In this document: one piece after another, positions 43,867 through 53,040 of the stretch
How the letters are laid out: the number at the start of each line of letters is the position of its first letter
How positions within the stretch are numbered: the first letter of the stretch is position 1
NCBI GenBank assembly: GCA_026388815.1
Contig: JAPLJA010000033.1
Location: forward strand, 1 to 64,000
Direction of reading: 5' to 3'
Source of the DNA: Pseudomonadota bacterium
Lineage (GTDB): Bacteria; Desulfobacterota; WTBG01; JAPLJA01
DNA length: 64,000 bases
Notes under the pieces: generated by a model
Database searches by the model: none
What the model saw: only the letters and a program-made list of their open reading frames with translations
Told to the model about the DNA's origin: nothing
Translations under genes and position numbers: made by a program

Positions 43867-45636
43867 ATGAAAGAGATCGTCTTAACGGGATTTTCGGAGT
43901 TTTGGCCTGCAGACGAACACAATGCAGTTTTCTTGGGACCATGGTGTTTTGCAGGTAATGATAAACATAATTTTTGGGATCAAAAAAAGTTTCTTTTAGC
44001 CCCATCTCCGTGGCAAAGTCCGCAATCAATTTTAGAAGCATCTTTATATATAGATTCATTGACTGATAGAATTATCCCACCTTTATCTAATCTTATGAAT
44101 TCTTTTCATAAAGTTGCATACTCCGAACGTTTCTGGGAAATGTATTTTATAGTTTGGCTTAATTGCTGGCTTGGTCATTGCTATGACCGCTATCAACGAT
44201 TAAAAAATCTTGGTGAAGTAGTTAATGAAAAATTTATTGTTAATATTATTGATAGTGATGTCAATCCCTGCCGGGATTTTCGGGACTATATGAGAAAAAT
44301 GACAGAAGGACATTACTATAATCTGCAGATAATGTCAGACATTATTCGATTTGGTAGATTTGATTTTTTAATCCCCAGTGCACATGCGATATCATGCGAA
44401 TTTTCTAATGAAGGATATGATCAGAAATCTATAAGGGAATATAGGTCTACAACTGAACTGGGTAAGTCAAGAGTAAAATTTATTAAAAAACTATGGGGTT
44501 ATTTCGCACATTGGCCGAGCACCTCTTTGCATTTAGGTAGTATTTACGGTCTTTCCATCGTTGACAGGATTTGCTTGCAGTTTGCGTATGATCCATTTTT
44601 TTTATTTAGAAGAGTTGATATTAGCAATCTGTCAGAAATAAAAGGTAACCGAAATGATTTCATTAGACTACACTTTGAATTTGGAGCACTAACTGAGTTT
44701 GAAAAAATTATAGAGCGCATATTCTTACGATATGTTCCCGAGGCCCTGCTTAATATTTATTATAATAACAATAATAATTTGCCCATTAAATATTGGATAG
44801 GCAATGATATTTATCATTCTGAAAAAAAAAGTTTTAGCATAGCTGTGGTTTGTGAAAATGGCGGGAAGTGGCTATCTGCACAACATGGAGCTGGATTTGG
44901 CCAAACATTAAGCATGCCTATAAGTAAAATCGATTATAAAATAAGTGATGGTTTTATTACCTGGGGTTGGAGCTACAAGCACATATATCCCTCAACTTAT
45001 TATTCATTGCCTTCACCAATGCTGAGCAAACTACCTAAACATAAGCAGGAGAATAATCAATTAATTATAGTGAGTGTAATGTATCCGACATTCTTCTATC
45101 GCTTGCTGAGCAGTCTTACTCCAGAACAGCAATTAAGCCACTTGGAAAACAAACTTATTTTTATAAATAAATTGAAGCAAGATATTCGCTCCCAAATAAG
45201 ATATAAGCCATATTGGTATAATTATGGGGCAGATGAGGTAAGATTTCTTGGCAATGTATTATCCCCAGAACAGTTTCTATTAAAAGGCAGATTAGCCAAA
45301 GAGATAAATAGATCCAGATTGACAGTTATCGACCATAATGGAACGAGCGTTTCAGAGGCTTTTGCCATGAATGCTCCGACAATACTTTTCTGGAATCCTG
45401 AGCATTTTGCGGTATCCAGTGAAGCTACAAAATATTTTGATGGTTTACGTTCTGCGGATATATTGTTTGATACACCGGAGGAAGCAGCTGAAAAAGTTAA
45501 TAAAATCTGGCAAGATGTTTCCGGCTGGTGGCGTCAACCTGAAGTGCAGAAAGCTAAAGATGATTTCTGCTGTCAATACGCCCGCACAGACAAGAATTGG
45601 CGAAAAATATGGGTTCATTTTATTAAGCAGCTATGA
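43867..45636 (+). CDS. LIC12162-family putative glycan transferase
   Basis: 589 residues. The opening IVLTGFSEFWPADEHNAVFLGPWC matches the LIC12162 family, named from a Leptospira surface polysaccharide locus (TIGR04331, from memory). A GT-B-like second half has WLSAQHGAGFGQTL and RLTVIDHNGTSVSEAFAMNAPTILFWN, similar to the nucleotide-binding half of glycosyl- or glycerophosphotransferases. No membrane helix is apparent. It probably transfers a sugar or polyol phosphate in glycan assembly; the reaction is not established. AT-rich compared with its neighbours. Confidence 0.75.
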   Translation: MKEIVLTGFSEFWPADEHNAVFLGPWCFAGNDKHNFWDQKKFLLAPSPWQSPQSILEASLYIDSLTDRIIPPLSNLMNSFHKVAYSERFWEMYFIVWLNCWLGHCYDRYQRLKNLGEVVNEKFIVNIIDSDVNPCRDFRDYMRKMTEGHYYNLQIMSDIIRFGRFDFLIPSAHAISCEFSNEGYDQKSIREYRSTTELGKSRVKFIKKLWGYFAHWPSTSLHLGSIYGLSIVDRICLQFAYDPFFLFRRVDISNLSEIKGNRNDFIRLHFEFGALTEFEKIIERIFLRYVPEALLNIYYNNNNNLPIKYWIGNDIYHSEKKSFSIAVVCENGGKWLSAQHGAGFGQTLSMPISKIDYKISDGFITWGWSYKHIYPSTYYSLPSPMLSKLPKHKQENNQLIIVSVMYPTFFYRLLSSLTPEQQLSHLENKLIFINKLKQDIRSQIRYKPYWYNYGADEVRFLGNVLSPEQFLLKGRLAKEINRSRLTVIDHNGTSVSEAFAMNAPTILFWNPEHFAVSSEATKYFDGLRSADILFDTPEEAAEKVNKIWQDVSGWWRQPEVQKAKDDFCCQYARTDKNWRKIWVHFIKQL

Positions 45637-45703
45637 TTAAATATGAAAAGATTAATTTTCAGTCTTTCATTCACAAGTGTGATGATTAACGGGTGAAATT
45701 ATT

Positions 45704-46474
45704 ATGATAGCCGCCTTATTATTGGGCCGAAAAGGAAGTGTCGGTTTTCCGGGGAAGAATCTCTATACCATTCTGGGACGGCCTTTGATGGTTTATCCTC
45801 TGCTTGCGGCACTTCATGCGCGGTCTGTCGATCGCGTGTATGTTTCCACCGATGATGAAGAGATCATGGACATCGGCCGTCAATATGGCGCCGAAATTAT
45901 CATACGCCCACCGGAACTGGCCACCAAGGAAGCTCTGGGCGAGCATGCTTATGTTCATGGCTATAGGTGCATTAGAGATGAGTTGCAAAAAGGTGGCCAC
46001 GATCTTGAAGTAATTGTTTTATTGTTCTGCAACGCAGCAACTATACTTGCTAAAACGATTGACGAGGGAATAGGTGTGCTCAGGAGCCATCAGGAATATG
46101 ATTCTGCAGTCACCGTTTCCTGTTATAATATGTGGAGCCCTCTGAGGGCCCGAAAAATTGGCGAAAATGGACTTTTACATCCCATTGTTCCATTTGATTT
46201 TTTCGGCGATCCAGCCACCTTGAATTGCGACCGTGATTCACAGGGCGATGTCTGGTTTGCCGATATGGGAGTCTCGATTGTCAGACCACGGTGCCTCGAA
46301 AATTTAGAAAGAGGGTTACTTCCCCAAAAGTGGATGGGGCAGAAGATCTTTCCATTAAAACAAATCGCTGGATGTGATGTTGATTTTGAATGGCAGATTC
46401 CCGGTGTTGAATACTGGCTAAGACAAAACGGATTTTCGGAGACTACAACCCCCTATGAAAAGGTAAACGCTTAG
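45704..46474 (+). CDS. Acylneuraminate cytidylyltransferase-like nucleotidyltransferase
   Basis: 256 residues. ALLLGRKGSVGFPGKNLYTILGRPLM is a variant of the NeuA CTP-binding signature (RxGSxGxPGKN), VYVSTDDEEIMDIGRQYGAEIIIRPPELAT follows family pattern, and VDFEWQIPGVEYWL is near the end. The usual LxxTSP motif is replaced by LLFCNAATI, so it may activate a different acid or polyol from the neuA at 27935. It is followed by a SPASM enzyme and a HisC-like aminotransferase, perhaps one substrate module (inference). Good GGTGAAATT spacing, weak ribosome site. Confidence 0.8.
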   Translation: MIAALLLGRKGSVGFPGKNLYTILGRPLMVYPLLAALHARSVDRVYVSTDDEEIMDIGRQYGAEIIIRPPELATKEALGEHAYVHGYRCIRDELQKGGHDLEVIVLLFCNAATILAKTIDEGIGVLRSHQEYDSAVTVSCYNMWSPLRARKIGENGLLHPIVPFDFFGDPATLNCDRDSQGDVWFADMGVSIVRPRCLENLERGLLPQKWMGQKIFPLKQIAGCDVDFEWQIPGVEYWLRQNGFSETTTPYEKVNA

Positions 46475-46484
46475 GAACACCATT

Positions 46485-47480
46485 ATGGTTCAGGCCGTCG
46501 CCAACGCAAATTTCCATTCCCTGAGCGGGAGTTCTGCACCTCAGGATCAGAGCCCCGAATATAAAGAATATCGGCAGTGCTGGGTGGATAACCCTGCTCA
46601 GTTTATCGTGCGCGACTTTCCACTGCACCTTGATATCGAAATCACAAACCGGTGTAACCTGCAATGTACGTTTTGCGATAAGCTGCCCTTATTGTCAAAG
46701 GAACAAATGGGCGATATGGAGATGTGGCTTTATAAAAAGATTCTGGATGAGGCGGAACAGGGTGGTCTATGGGGTGTAAAATTGAGCTATCGGGGGGAGT
46801 CGCTGCTGCACCCGCAGATCGCAGAAATGGTAGCTTATGCAAAATCAAAAGGCGTTTTGGATGTATATTTCAATACAAACGGAATGTTATTGTCAGAGAA
46901 AATGTCCTTGAAGCTTATGGATGCAGGCTTGGACAGAATTTCTGTTTCTATGGATGGCACAGATCCGGTCGCCTTCGAACGTGAGCGGAAAGGTGCAAAA
47001 TATCATCGAATACTCAGAAACATTGAGAATATGATGGAACTCAAGTCAAAGCGCGGATATTCACACCCTAAGGTTCGCGTTCAGTCCGTTCGTTTCCCTG
47101 ATTTGGATGTGGATGGATACACGAATTTCTGGGCATCCCGCTGTGATGAAGTGGCAACGATTGACTATAAGGATGTGAACGTAAGGAACGGAGACATTCT
47201 TAAAAATGATTGGGCATGCCCGCAATTATGGCAGCGGATGACCGTTGAATGCAACGGAACGATCATGCCTTGTAATAATGACGATTTCAGGCTTTTGTCT
47301 CCCGGCAATGTTAAAGATAAATCGGTATATGCATACTGGCATGATACCCGTGTATATCAGATCAGGGAATTACATAAGCAAGGATTATCTCACCTTGTTG
47401 AAGCCTGTAATGGATGTCCATGGCGAACGACACAAATATCGAAGCTCATAAATAATCTTCAAGACAATCACGTGAAATAG
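46485..47480 (+). CDS. Radical SAM/SPASM-domain protein
   Basis: 331 residues with EITNRCNLQCTFCDK (cluster motif near residue 57), SYRGESLLHPQI, VYFNTNGMLLSEKM and the C-terminal Cys set (ACPQLWQRMTVEC, IMPCNNDDF, ACNGCPWR). Fifth SPASM-type protein of the window and closest to those at 33343 and 35455. It lies between the NeuA-like and HisC-like genes with gaps of about 10 nt. Reaction unknown. Confidence 0.85.
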   Translation: MVQAVANANFHSLSGSSAPQDQSPEYKEYRQCWVDNPAQFIVRDFPLHLDIEITNRCNLQCTFCDKLPLLSKEQMGDMEMWLYKKILDEAEQGGLWGVKLSYRGESLLHPQIAEMVAYAKSKGVLDVYFNTNGMLLSEKMSLKLMDAGLDRISVSMDGTDPVAFERERKGAKYHRILRNIENMMELKSKRGYSHPKVRVQSVRFPDLDVDGYTNFWASRCDEVATIDYKDVNVRNGDILKNDWACPQLWQRMTVECNGTIMPCNNDDFRLLSPGNVKDKSVYAYWHDTRVYQIRELHKQGLSHLVEACNGCPWRTTQISKLINNLQDNHVK

Positions 47481-47488
47481 ATTCCTAA

Positions 47489-48580
47489 ATGCAGACTCCC
47501 GTCAAATACCGTAAAGGGATAGAGAAGATTTGGCGCACAAAACCTGAGGAAGATACACGCCTCGGAAAATTGCGTCTTGATAAAAATGAGCGTATATCAA
47601 CTTTCCCGGAAAAATTCTGGGAAAGCGTGTTTATGAAGGTGCGAGAAGAGATGGTACTTGCGTATCCAGAGGTGTTCCCCTTGTATCAAAGGCTGGCAGG
47701 TTTCCATAGCCTATCAGTTGAGAATTTTTTGCTGACTGCAGGGTCAGACACCGCCATACGGCACTGCTTCGAGACATTTGTTGCACCGGGAGACAAAGTT
47801 TTCTATCCGGAGCCGACTTTTGCAATGGTTCCCATATACGGGGGACTATTTTGTGCTGACATGAAAGCCGTCACATATGACGAGGAGTTGCACCTCGATA
47901 TTGAATATCTTTTGGGTGCGATAGATAATAAAACGTCGCTCGTCGTCCTGGCTAATCCAAACAGTCCTACCGGCAAATACGAGTCTAATTTCAAAGTAGC
48001 CAAGATTCTGGAGAAAGCCGCGCACTTTCGTGTGCCGGTCCTGATAGACGAGGCATACTATGGATTCTGCCCACATACGGCAGCAGGACTCATGAAGGAT
48101 TATGCAAACTTGATCATCACAAGGTCATTTTCAAAGATTTCAGGCATGGCCGGATTGCGGGTTGGTTATGCCATGGGAAGCCCGGGAGTTATTTCATTGC
48201 TTACTAAGTTTCGCCCTATGTACGAAGTCAATTCCATTGGAATCTTATTTGCGTGTGAGATACTGGATAACTGGGAGGTCGCGGAAACATACGGCCGGCA
48301 AACCATCGCCGGCAGGGAACGGTTTTCGGCTTTTTTAAAAGGCTGTGGATTTTCTGTTATCAATACGGAAACCAATTTTCTCCATGTGAACTTTGGTTTA
48401 TTGAAAGATGCGATGCTCAATGCGCTGAATGCAAAAGATATCCTTGTCCGTGGGATGCTTAATATTCGGGGATATGAAAATTATACCAGATTTTCTGTGG
48501 GGCCGTGGGAATATATGAACCCGGTTGTTGATGTTATCAAGAGTGTACTGCATTGTAATGATGGACAAAATCATCCGTAG
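47489..48580 (+). CDS. Class I/II aminotransferase, HisC/CobD-like
   Basis: A 363-residue PLP enzyme. LRLDKNERISTFP at the N-terminus, TAGSDTAIRHCFETF, LANPNSPTGKYE, IDEAYYGFCP and the Schiff-base Lys in RSFSKISGMAGLRVGYAMG (about residue 217) match histidinol-phosphate aminotransferases and the related threonine-phosphate decarboxylase CobD. It is far from any histidine genes, so a dedicated glycan role, such as making an amino-alcohol or amino-acid phosphate substituent, is more likely than histidine synthesis (inference). It differs from the DegT-type enzymes elsewhere here. Confidence 0.83.
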   Translation: MQTPVKYRKGIEKIWRTKPEEDTRLGKLRLDKNERISTFPEKFWESVFMKVREEMVLAYPEVFPLYQRLAGFHSLSVENFLLTAGSDTAIRHCFETFVAPGDKVFYPEPTFAMVPIYGGLFCADMKAVTYDEELHLDIEYLLGAIDNKTSLVVLANPNSPTGKYESNFKVAKILEKAAHFRVPVLIDEAYYGFCPHTAAGLMKDYANLIITRSFSKISGMAGLRVGYAMGSPGVISLLTKFRPMYEVNSIGILFACEILDNWEVAETYGRQTIAGRERFSAFLKGCGFSVINTETNFLHVNFGLLKDAMLNALNAKDILVRGMLNIRGYENYTRFSVGPWEYMNPVVDVIKSVLHCNDGQNHP

Positions 48581-49471
48581 ATGGGTATGCTTAAAACAAT
48601 TATAAAATATTTTTTTGTAACGGTAGGAATTAACCCTGAAAGACTTATTAGGGTAATCTCAAAGTGGTCAATCAAGAGTACAATCAATAATTGTGCAGAA
48701 GATTATAATGAGTTAATTGAAAAATTAAGAAATATAGAACCTGATTTGTCGGAACAGTATTCGAGGGGGAAAGAAAAATATAATGATTATCTTGAGTTGA
48801 AAAGACGTGCACTCCACGCTTTTCAATGTTCTTTAATGCTCAAAGTTTTGGGGAAATTAGATGCCATGAAATTAACGGTAGTAGATATTGGTGATTCTGC
48901 CGGTACTCATATGCGATACTTGCAAGAGTTAACCAAGAGTAAGTATGAGATAAATACCATAAGTGTAAATCTTGATTCAAGAGCAATTGAGAAAATAAAA
49001 GCAAAAGGTCAGAAAGCGATTCTTTGTCGGGCTGAAGATTTAAACTTAAATATGGAACAACGTATCGATTTATTTACTTCTTTCGAAATGGTCGAACATC
49101 TTCATAATCCAGCAATTTTCTTCCATCGATTAGCTAATAAGTCTGATTGCAATACAATGTTGATAACGTTGCCATATTTGAGATATAGTAGAGTAGGTTT
49201 GCATCATGTAAGGAACAGAGTAGAAAATATTACTTTTGCTGAAGATGAGCATATTTTTGAATTAAATCCTGAAGATTGGACACTACTCATGCTCCACTCC
49301 GGCTGGAAAGTTGTCCATAGTGAAATATATTATCAGTATCCAACTAAATGGTTTTTTGTTACATGGTTATTGAGGAAATATTGGCAAATTACGGACTATG
49401 AAGGTTTTTGGGGTGCAATTTTGGAAAAAGAAAAAACTTATGATGAATTATATCAAGACTGGGAAGATTGA
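48581..49471 (+). CDS. Class I SAM-dependent methyltransferase
   Basis: 296 residues. LTVVDIGDSAGTHMRYLQEL (about residue 100) is a degenerate motif I (DIGDSAG rather than GxGxG), followed by IDLFTSFEMVEHLHNP, the usual acidic motif II region. About 95 N-terminal residues precede the fold and contain many helices. Starts at ATG 48581 or 48587, right after the HisC-like gene. AT-rich. Target unknown. Confidence 0.78.
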   Translation: MGMLKTIIKYFFVTVGINPERLIRVISKWSIKSTINNCAEDYNELIEKLRNIEPDLSEQYSRGKEKYNDYLELKRRALHAFQCSLMLKVLGKLDAMKLTVVDIGDSAGTHMRYLQELTKSKYEINTISVNLDSRAIEKIKAKGQKAILCRAEDLNLNMEQRIDLFTSFEMVEHLHNPAIFFHRLANKSDCNTMLITLPYLRYSRVGLHHVRNRVENITFAEDEHIFELNPEDWTLLMLHSGWKVVHSEIYYQYPTKWFFVTWLLRKYWQITDYEGFWGAILEKEKTYDELYQDWED

Positions 49472-49508
49472 ATTGGCAAAGTGTGAGTTTCTATCTCGGT
49501 TATGATTT

Positions 49509-50384
49509 ATGAGATATTTAAAAAAGTTACCCAAATTTGTGAAAACGATAGCTAAAAACCCTGAGGTGATGTACGACTTTTACAAGTATCTGAAGAATGA
49601 TGTATTGGCACTGATGGGTAAGTTTAGTTATGACTACAAAGTATTGTATATTGCAGGGCTTCCTAAATCAGGCACGACGTGGATGGAAACGCAGCTTGCG
49701 AGATATCCCGGTTACAACATCAGGTATTTCCAAGATCCTGACGGATGTGTTTACGAACATGATATTTGCGATTCGGTTTTTTCATCCCTGCCGAAATATC
49801 GTTACTCAGTTTTAAAATTGCATACTAAATACAGTAAAAGAAACTATGAGACCATAAGAAAGTATGTTCCCCGATTTGTTGTCATGATACGCGATTTAAG
49901 AGACATGTGTGTATCACGATACTTTCATGTAAAAAAAGAAAAGACTCATCGCCATTATGAGCTGTACAACAGGGAATCAGTAGAAGTGGGACTGATGCAT
50001 TGCATCACGGTTATTGAAGAAGAATATGTTTCTTGGGTAAACGACTGGATCAAGGCTTGCAGGGATAATCCGGACAATATTATGCTAATCACTTATGAGG
50101 AGTTAAATTGTTCTCCAGAAGAGACGTTTAAAAAAGTCACTAATTTTTTCCACCTTCCTGTAAGGACTGATTTTCTCGAAGATGCAAAGAGGTCAAATCT
50201 ACAAGGCGAGAGGAATCTGCAGCAGGAACTGGAGAAAAATTTTGGTATTATAAAAAGTACGAAAAGAAAAGGAACAATAGGCGATTGGAAGAATTATTTT
50301 TCAGAATCACACAAGAAGAAATTCAAGGAGATAGCTGGTAATCTGATGATTGAGTTAGGATACGAAAAGGATATGAATTGGTAA
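49509..50384 (+). CDS. PAPS-dependent sulfotransferase
   Basis: A 291-residue type I sulfotransferase. VLYIAGLPKSGTTWMETQLARYP is the 5'-phosphosulfate-binding loop (about residue 48). MIRDLRDMCVSRYFH is the 3'-phosphate-binding region, and RKGTIGDWKNYFSESHKKKF is the C-terminal PAPS signature (GxxGDWKNxF). All key motifs are present, so the enzyme should be active and put sulfate on a hydroxyl of the glycan. PAPS-making genes are not in the window. Confidence 0.92.
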   Translation: MRYLKKLPKFVKTIAKNPEVMYDFYKYLKNDVLALMGKFSYDYKVLYIAGLPKSGTTWMETQLARYPGYNIRYFQDPDGCVYEHDICDSVFSSLPKYRYSVLKLHTKYSKRNYETIRKYVPRFVVMIRDLRDMCVSRYFHVKKEKTHRHYELYNRESVEVGLMHCITVIEEEYVSWVNDWIKACRDNPDNIMLITYEELNCSPEETFKKVTNFFHLPVRTDFLEDAKRSNLQGERNLQQELEKNFGIIKSTKRKGTIGDWKNYFSESHKKKFKEIAGNLMIELGYEKDMNW

Positions 50385-51178
50385 AATCTGTGAAAGAAGA
50401 AGGTGAAGCGAATATCCATTATTATACGGATGAGATTGCCCGTTACTATGCTGATAACAGAGTAAAATGGGAAGATTTTTATCCGTCGGAAAGATGGATA
50501 TTTGAGAGAGTAGCTGGTCGGGCACGCAATATGGGCCGTATTCTAGATGTGGGGTGTGCTGTGGGCGGCCTCTGGTGCGCTCTGGCAAAGCGTTTTTCCG
50601 TGACTGAATACGTGGGTGTAGATATTAACCCCAAAGCCATTGAAATAGCGAATTCAAGAAAATCATCTTTTCCTATCAATCTCTGCCGTTTTGAGTGTAA
50701 TGACATTCTTGAAATGAATTCACTGCCAGTTGAGGGTTTTGATAACGTATTTTCCCTAAGTTGTGCAGATTGGAATATTCTGACCAGGGATATCATTCGG
50801 GAATGCTGGCGTTATGTTAAAAAAGACGGTCATTTCATACTGACACTGAGACTCACGCCGGAGACTTCACTATATAATATCTCAGAGAGCTTCCAGTATA
50901 TTTGCTTTAAGGATAAAGTTGTAGATTGCATGGATGGCTGTGAAAAAGCACCCTATGTGGTTTTGAACATCCACGATGCATTATTCATGTTGAGCGAACT
51001 TGATCCGAAACCGGTCCAAGTTGTGGCTTATGGCTACTGGGGAAATCCCTCCCCTACTGCACGGACGTTGTATAAGCGTCTCTGTTTTACTGCACTGGCG
51101 GTTAAGAAGGGGGGGCATAACGAACAACTTGAAGAGATAAAAGGGGAATTCCATTTGCCGGTTGACCTGTTAATCTGA
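50378..51178 (+). CDS. Class I SAM-dependent methyltransferase
   Basis: 266 residues from TTG 50378, overlapping the sulfotransferase stop by 7 nt; GTG 50390 is an alternative start. RILDVGCAVGGLWCALAKRFSVTEYVGVDIN is motif I (about residue 53), then GFDNVFSLSCADWN and VKKDGHFILTLRL. It likely methylates the glycan together with the sulfotransferase step. Substrate unknown. Confidence 0.83.
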   Translation: MVKSVKEEGEANIHYYTDEIARYYADNRVKWEDFYPSERWIFERVAGRARNMGRILDVGCAVGGLWCALAKRFSVTEYVGVDINPKAIEIANSRKSSFPINLCRFECNDILEMNSLPVEGFDNVFSLSCADWNILTRDIIRECWRYVKKDGHFILTLRLTPETSLYNISESFQYICFKDKVVDCMDGCEKAPYVVLNIHDALFMLSELDPKPVQVVAYGYWGNPSPTARTLYKRLCFTALAVKKGGHNEQLEEIKGEFHLPVDLLI

Positions 51179-51195
51179 TCAGCAAGGAGAAGAAT

Positions 51196-52098
51196 TTGAA
51201 AGCAGTTGTTTTTGGGGGAGCAGGTTTTTTAGGAAGTCATGTGGCAGACGTTCTAACCGATGCAGGTTATCATGTGAGGATATTTGATTTGAAACCGTCA
51301 CCATACATCCGGGCTGGGCAGACCATGATCGTCGGAGACATACTGGATCCTGATGCGGTCTCCAAGGCAGTAGAGGGATGTGACTACGTTTACAACTTTG
51401 CGGGTATTGCTGATCTGGATGATGCTTCCACAAAGCCCTCTGATACCCTTCTGCTGAACGTTTATGGCAATACTTTGTTGCTGGATGCATGTGTCCGGGC
51501 CGGTTGCAGGCGATTTATTTATGCCAGTACAATATATGTTTACGGTGATAAGGGTGGCTTCTATCGTTGCAGCAAACAGGCCTCAGAGTTGTATATCGAG
51601 GAGTACCACAGGCACTTTAACCTGAGTTACAGTGTCCTGCGGTACGGAACGCTCTATGGTCCGAGAGCGGATGGGCGCAACAGCATTTATCGGTATCTAC
51701 GGCAGGCATTAAAAGAAAAGAAGATCAGTGCCGTTGGAACCGGTGATGAATTTCGTGAGTATATCCATGTCAGGGATGCGGCCAGGTTGAGTGTAGAGAT
51801 ACTCGATGATAAATATGCAAATACCCATGTAACTTTAACCGGACATCATGTCATGCGGTTTAAGGATCTCCTGCTCACAATTCGAGAAATATTAAGTGAA
51901 CAAATAGAGATTGAGTACATTGAAATGGCAAACCGCAACCACTATGAGTTAACCCCTTACTCATATGTTCCCAAGGTCGATTACAAGCTGACGTCTAATT
52001 GTTATGTGGATATAGGACAGGGGCTTATTGAATGTTTAGCGGAAATCGATCGGGAGATGCAGGAAAGGTCAACAGAAGATGGAGAAACTAAGGCTTGA
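51196..52098 (+). CDS. NAD-dependent sugar-nucleotide epimerase/reductase
   Basis: A 300-residue extended SDR with VVFGGAGFLGSHVADVL, IYASTIYVYGDKGGFYRCSKQAS (Tyr-X3-Lys), RYGTLYGPRADGRN and GTGDEFREYIHVRDAA. The TTG start at 51196 follows AAGGAGA. It leads a four-gene unit with a hydroxyacid dehydrogenase, a cyclase-family hydrolase and a HAD phosphatase that overlap or nearly touch. A product-specific activity is not evident from the motifs. Confidence 0.87.
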   Translation: MKAVVFGGAGFLGSHVADVLTDAGYHVRIFDLKPSPYIRAGQTMIVGDILDPDAVSKAVEGCDYVYNFAGIADLDDASTKPSDTLLLNVYGNTLLLDACVRAGCRRFIYASTIYVYGDKGGFYRCSKQASELYIEEYHRHFNLSYSVLRYGTLYGPRADGRNSIYRYLRQALKEKKISAVGTGDEFREYIHVRDAARLSVEILDDKYANTHVTLTGHHVMRFKDLLLTIREILSEQIEIEYIEMANRNHYELTPYSYVPKVDYKLTSNCYVDIGQGLIECLAEIDREMQERSTEDGETKA

Positions 52099-53021
52099 AA
52101 ACTGTCCTTATCACAACATCTTCCTTTGCTGAAAATTCACCCGAGCTTCTTGAGATCATGGCTGCAAATGGGCTTCGGATCGTTAATAATCCATATCGAC
52201 GTCAGCTAAGTGAAAGTGAATTCGATCAGTTGCTAAAAAAGCATAAGCCAATTGGTCTTCTGGCCGGTACGGAAAAGATATCCCGTGCTCATCTTGAGCA
52301 GGCATCAGAACATCTTTGTGTAATCTCGCGGGTTGGTGTTGGTTGGGATAATGTAGACAGGAAAGCGGCTGAGGATATGGGGATTTTAATTTACCGGACA
52401 CCTGGTGTTTTGACAGAAGCCGTGGCGGAGTTGACAATCGGACTAATTTTATCCGGTTTGCGTTTTATTCCAGATCAGGACTGGATGGTTCGACAAGGCC
52501 GGTGGCGGAAAAAAATGGGCGGTCTCCTTCAGGGCAGAGAGGTCGGTATTATTGGGTTTGGGGCTATAGGGCAACGGGTGGGGGAACTGGTGAAAGCTTT
52601 CGGTGCCTCTGTGTTCTATTATGATCTATGTCCCACCAATGTTTCTTGGGCAACAGCCGTACCACTCCATGACCTTTTGAAAACAGCGGATGTGATCTCT
52701 ATTCATGCGGGTGGAAATGAAGTAATCATGGGGGCTGCGGAATTTCAATCTATAAAAAAACAAAACGTAATCCTGGTCAATACGGCAAGAGGGAGTTTGA
52801 TTGACGAGGAAGCTCTGTATCAATGCCTCTGCAACGGTCGTCTGGGGTACGCCTGTCTCGATGTTTTTAATCATGAACCATATGATGGCCCTCTATGCCG
52901 TCTCAAGAACGTAGTTCTAACTCCCCATATAGGTTCCTATGCCCTTGAGGCACGGCGGCTGATGGAACGATGTGCTGTGGAAAACCTATTGGCTGGCTTG
53001 GAAAAAGCCCGAGCCCTTTAA
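52095..53021 (+). CDS. D-isomer-specific 2-hydroxyacid dehydrogenase (SerA/GyaR-like)
   Basis: A 308-residue NAD-dependent 2-hydroxyacid dehydrogenase. VGVGWDNVDRKAAEDMGI, the NAD-binding VGIIGFGAIGQRVGELVKAFG (about residue 153), the catalytic Arg in LVNTARGSLIDEEAL (about 232), Glu in DVFNHEPYDG and His in LTPHIGSYALEA are all present. The TTG start overlaps the preceding SDR stop. It is unlikely to be housekeeping SerA, as no ACT domain is present. A role in forming an acid substituent or a keto acid for the glycan is inferred from context. Confidence 0.88.
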   Translation: MKTVLITTSSFAENSPELLEIMAANGLRIVNNPYRRQLSESEFDQLLKKHKPIGLLAGTEKISRAHLEQASEHLCVISRVGVGWDNVDRKAAEDMGILIYRTPGVLTEAVAELTIGLILSGLRFIPDQDWMVRQGRWRKKMGGLLQGREVGIIGFGAIGQRVGELVKAFGASVFYYDLCPTNVSWATAVPLHDLLKTADVISIHAGGNEVIMGAAEFQSIKKQNVILVNTARGSLIDEEALYQCLCNGRLGYACLDVFNHEPYDGPLCRLKNVVLTPHIGSYALEARRLMERCAVENLLAGLEKARAL

Positions 53022-53040
53022 TCATTCTATACTGATTATT

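Noticed and set aside
45704-48580. Reading the NeuA-like/HisC-like pair as a phosphonate (CMP-aminoethylphosphonate) pathway
   Set aside because: No PEP mutase or phosphonopyruvate decarboxylase gene is present in the window, so there is no source of a C-P bond.
47489-48580. Calling the PLP enzyme hisC outright
   Set aside because: No other histidine genes occur nearby and HisC, CobD and related enzymes cannot be separated from these motifs alone.
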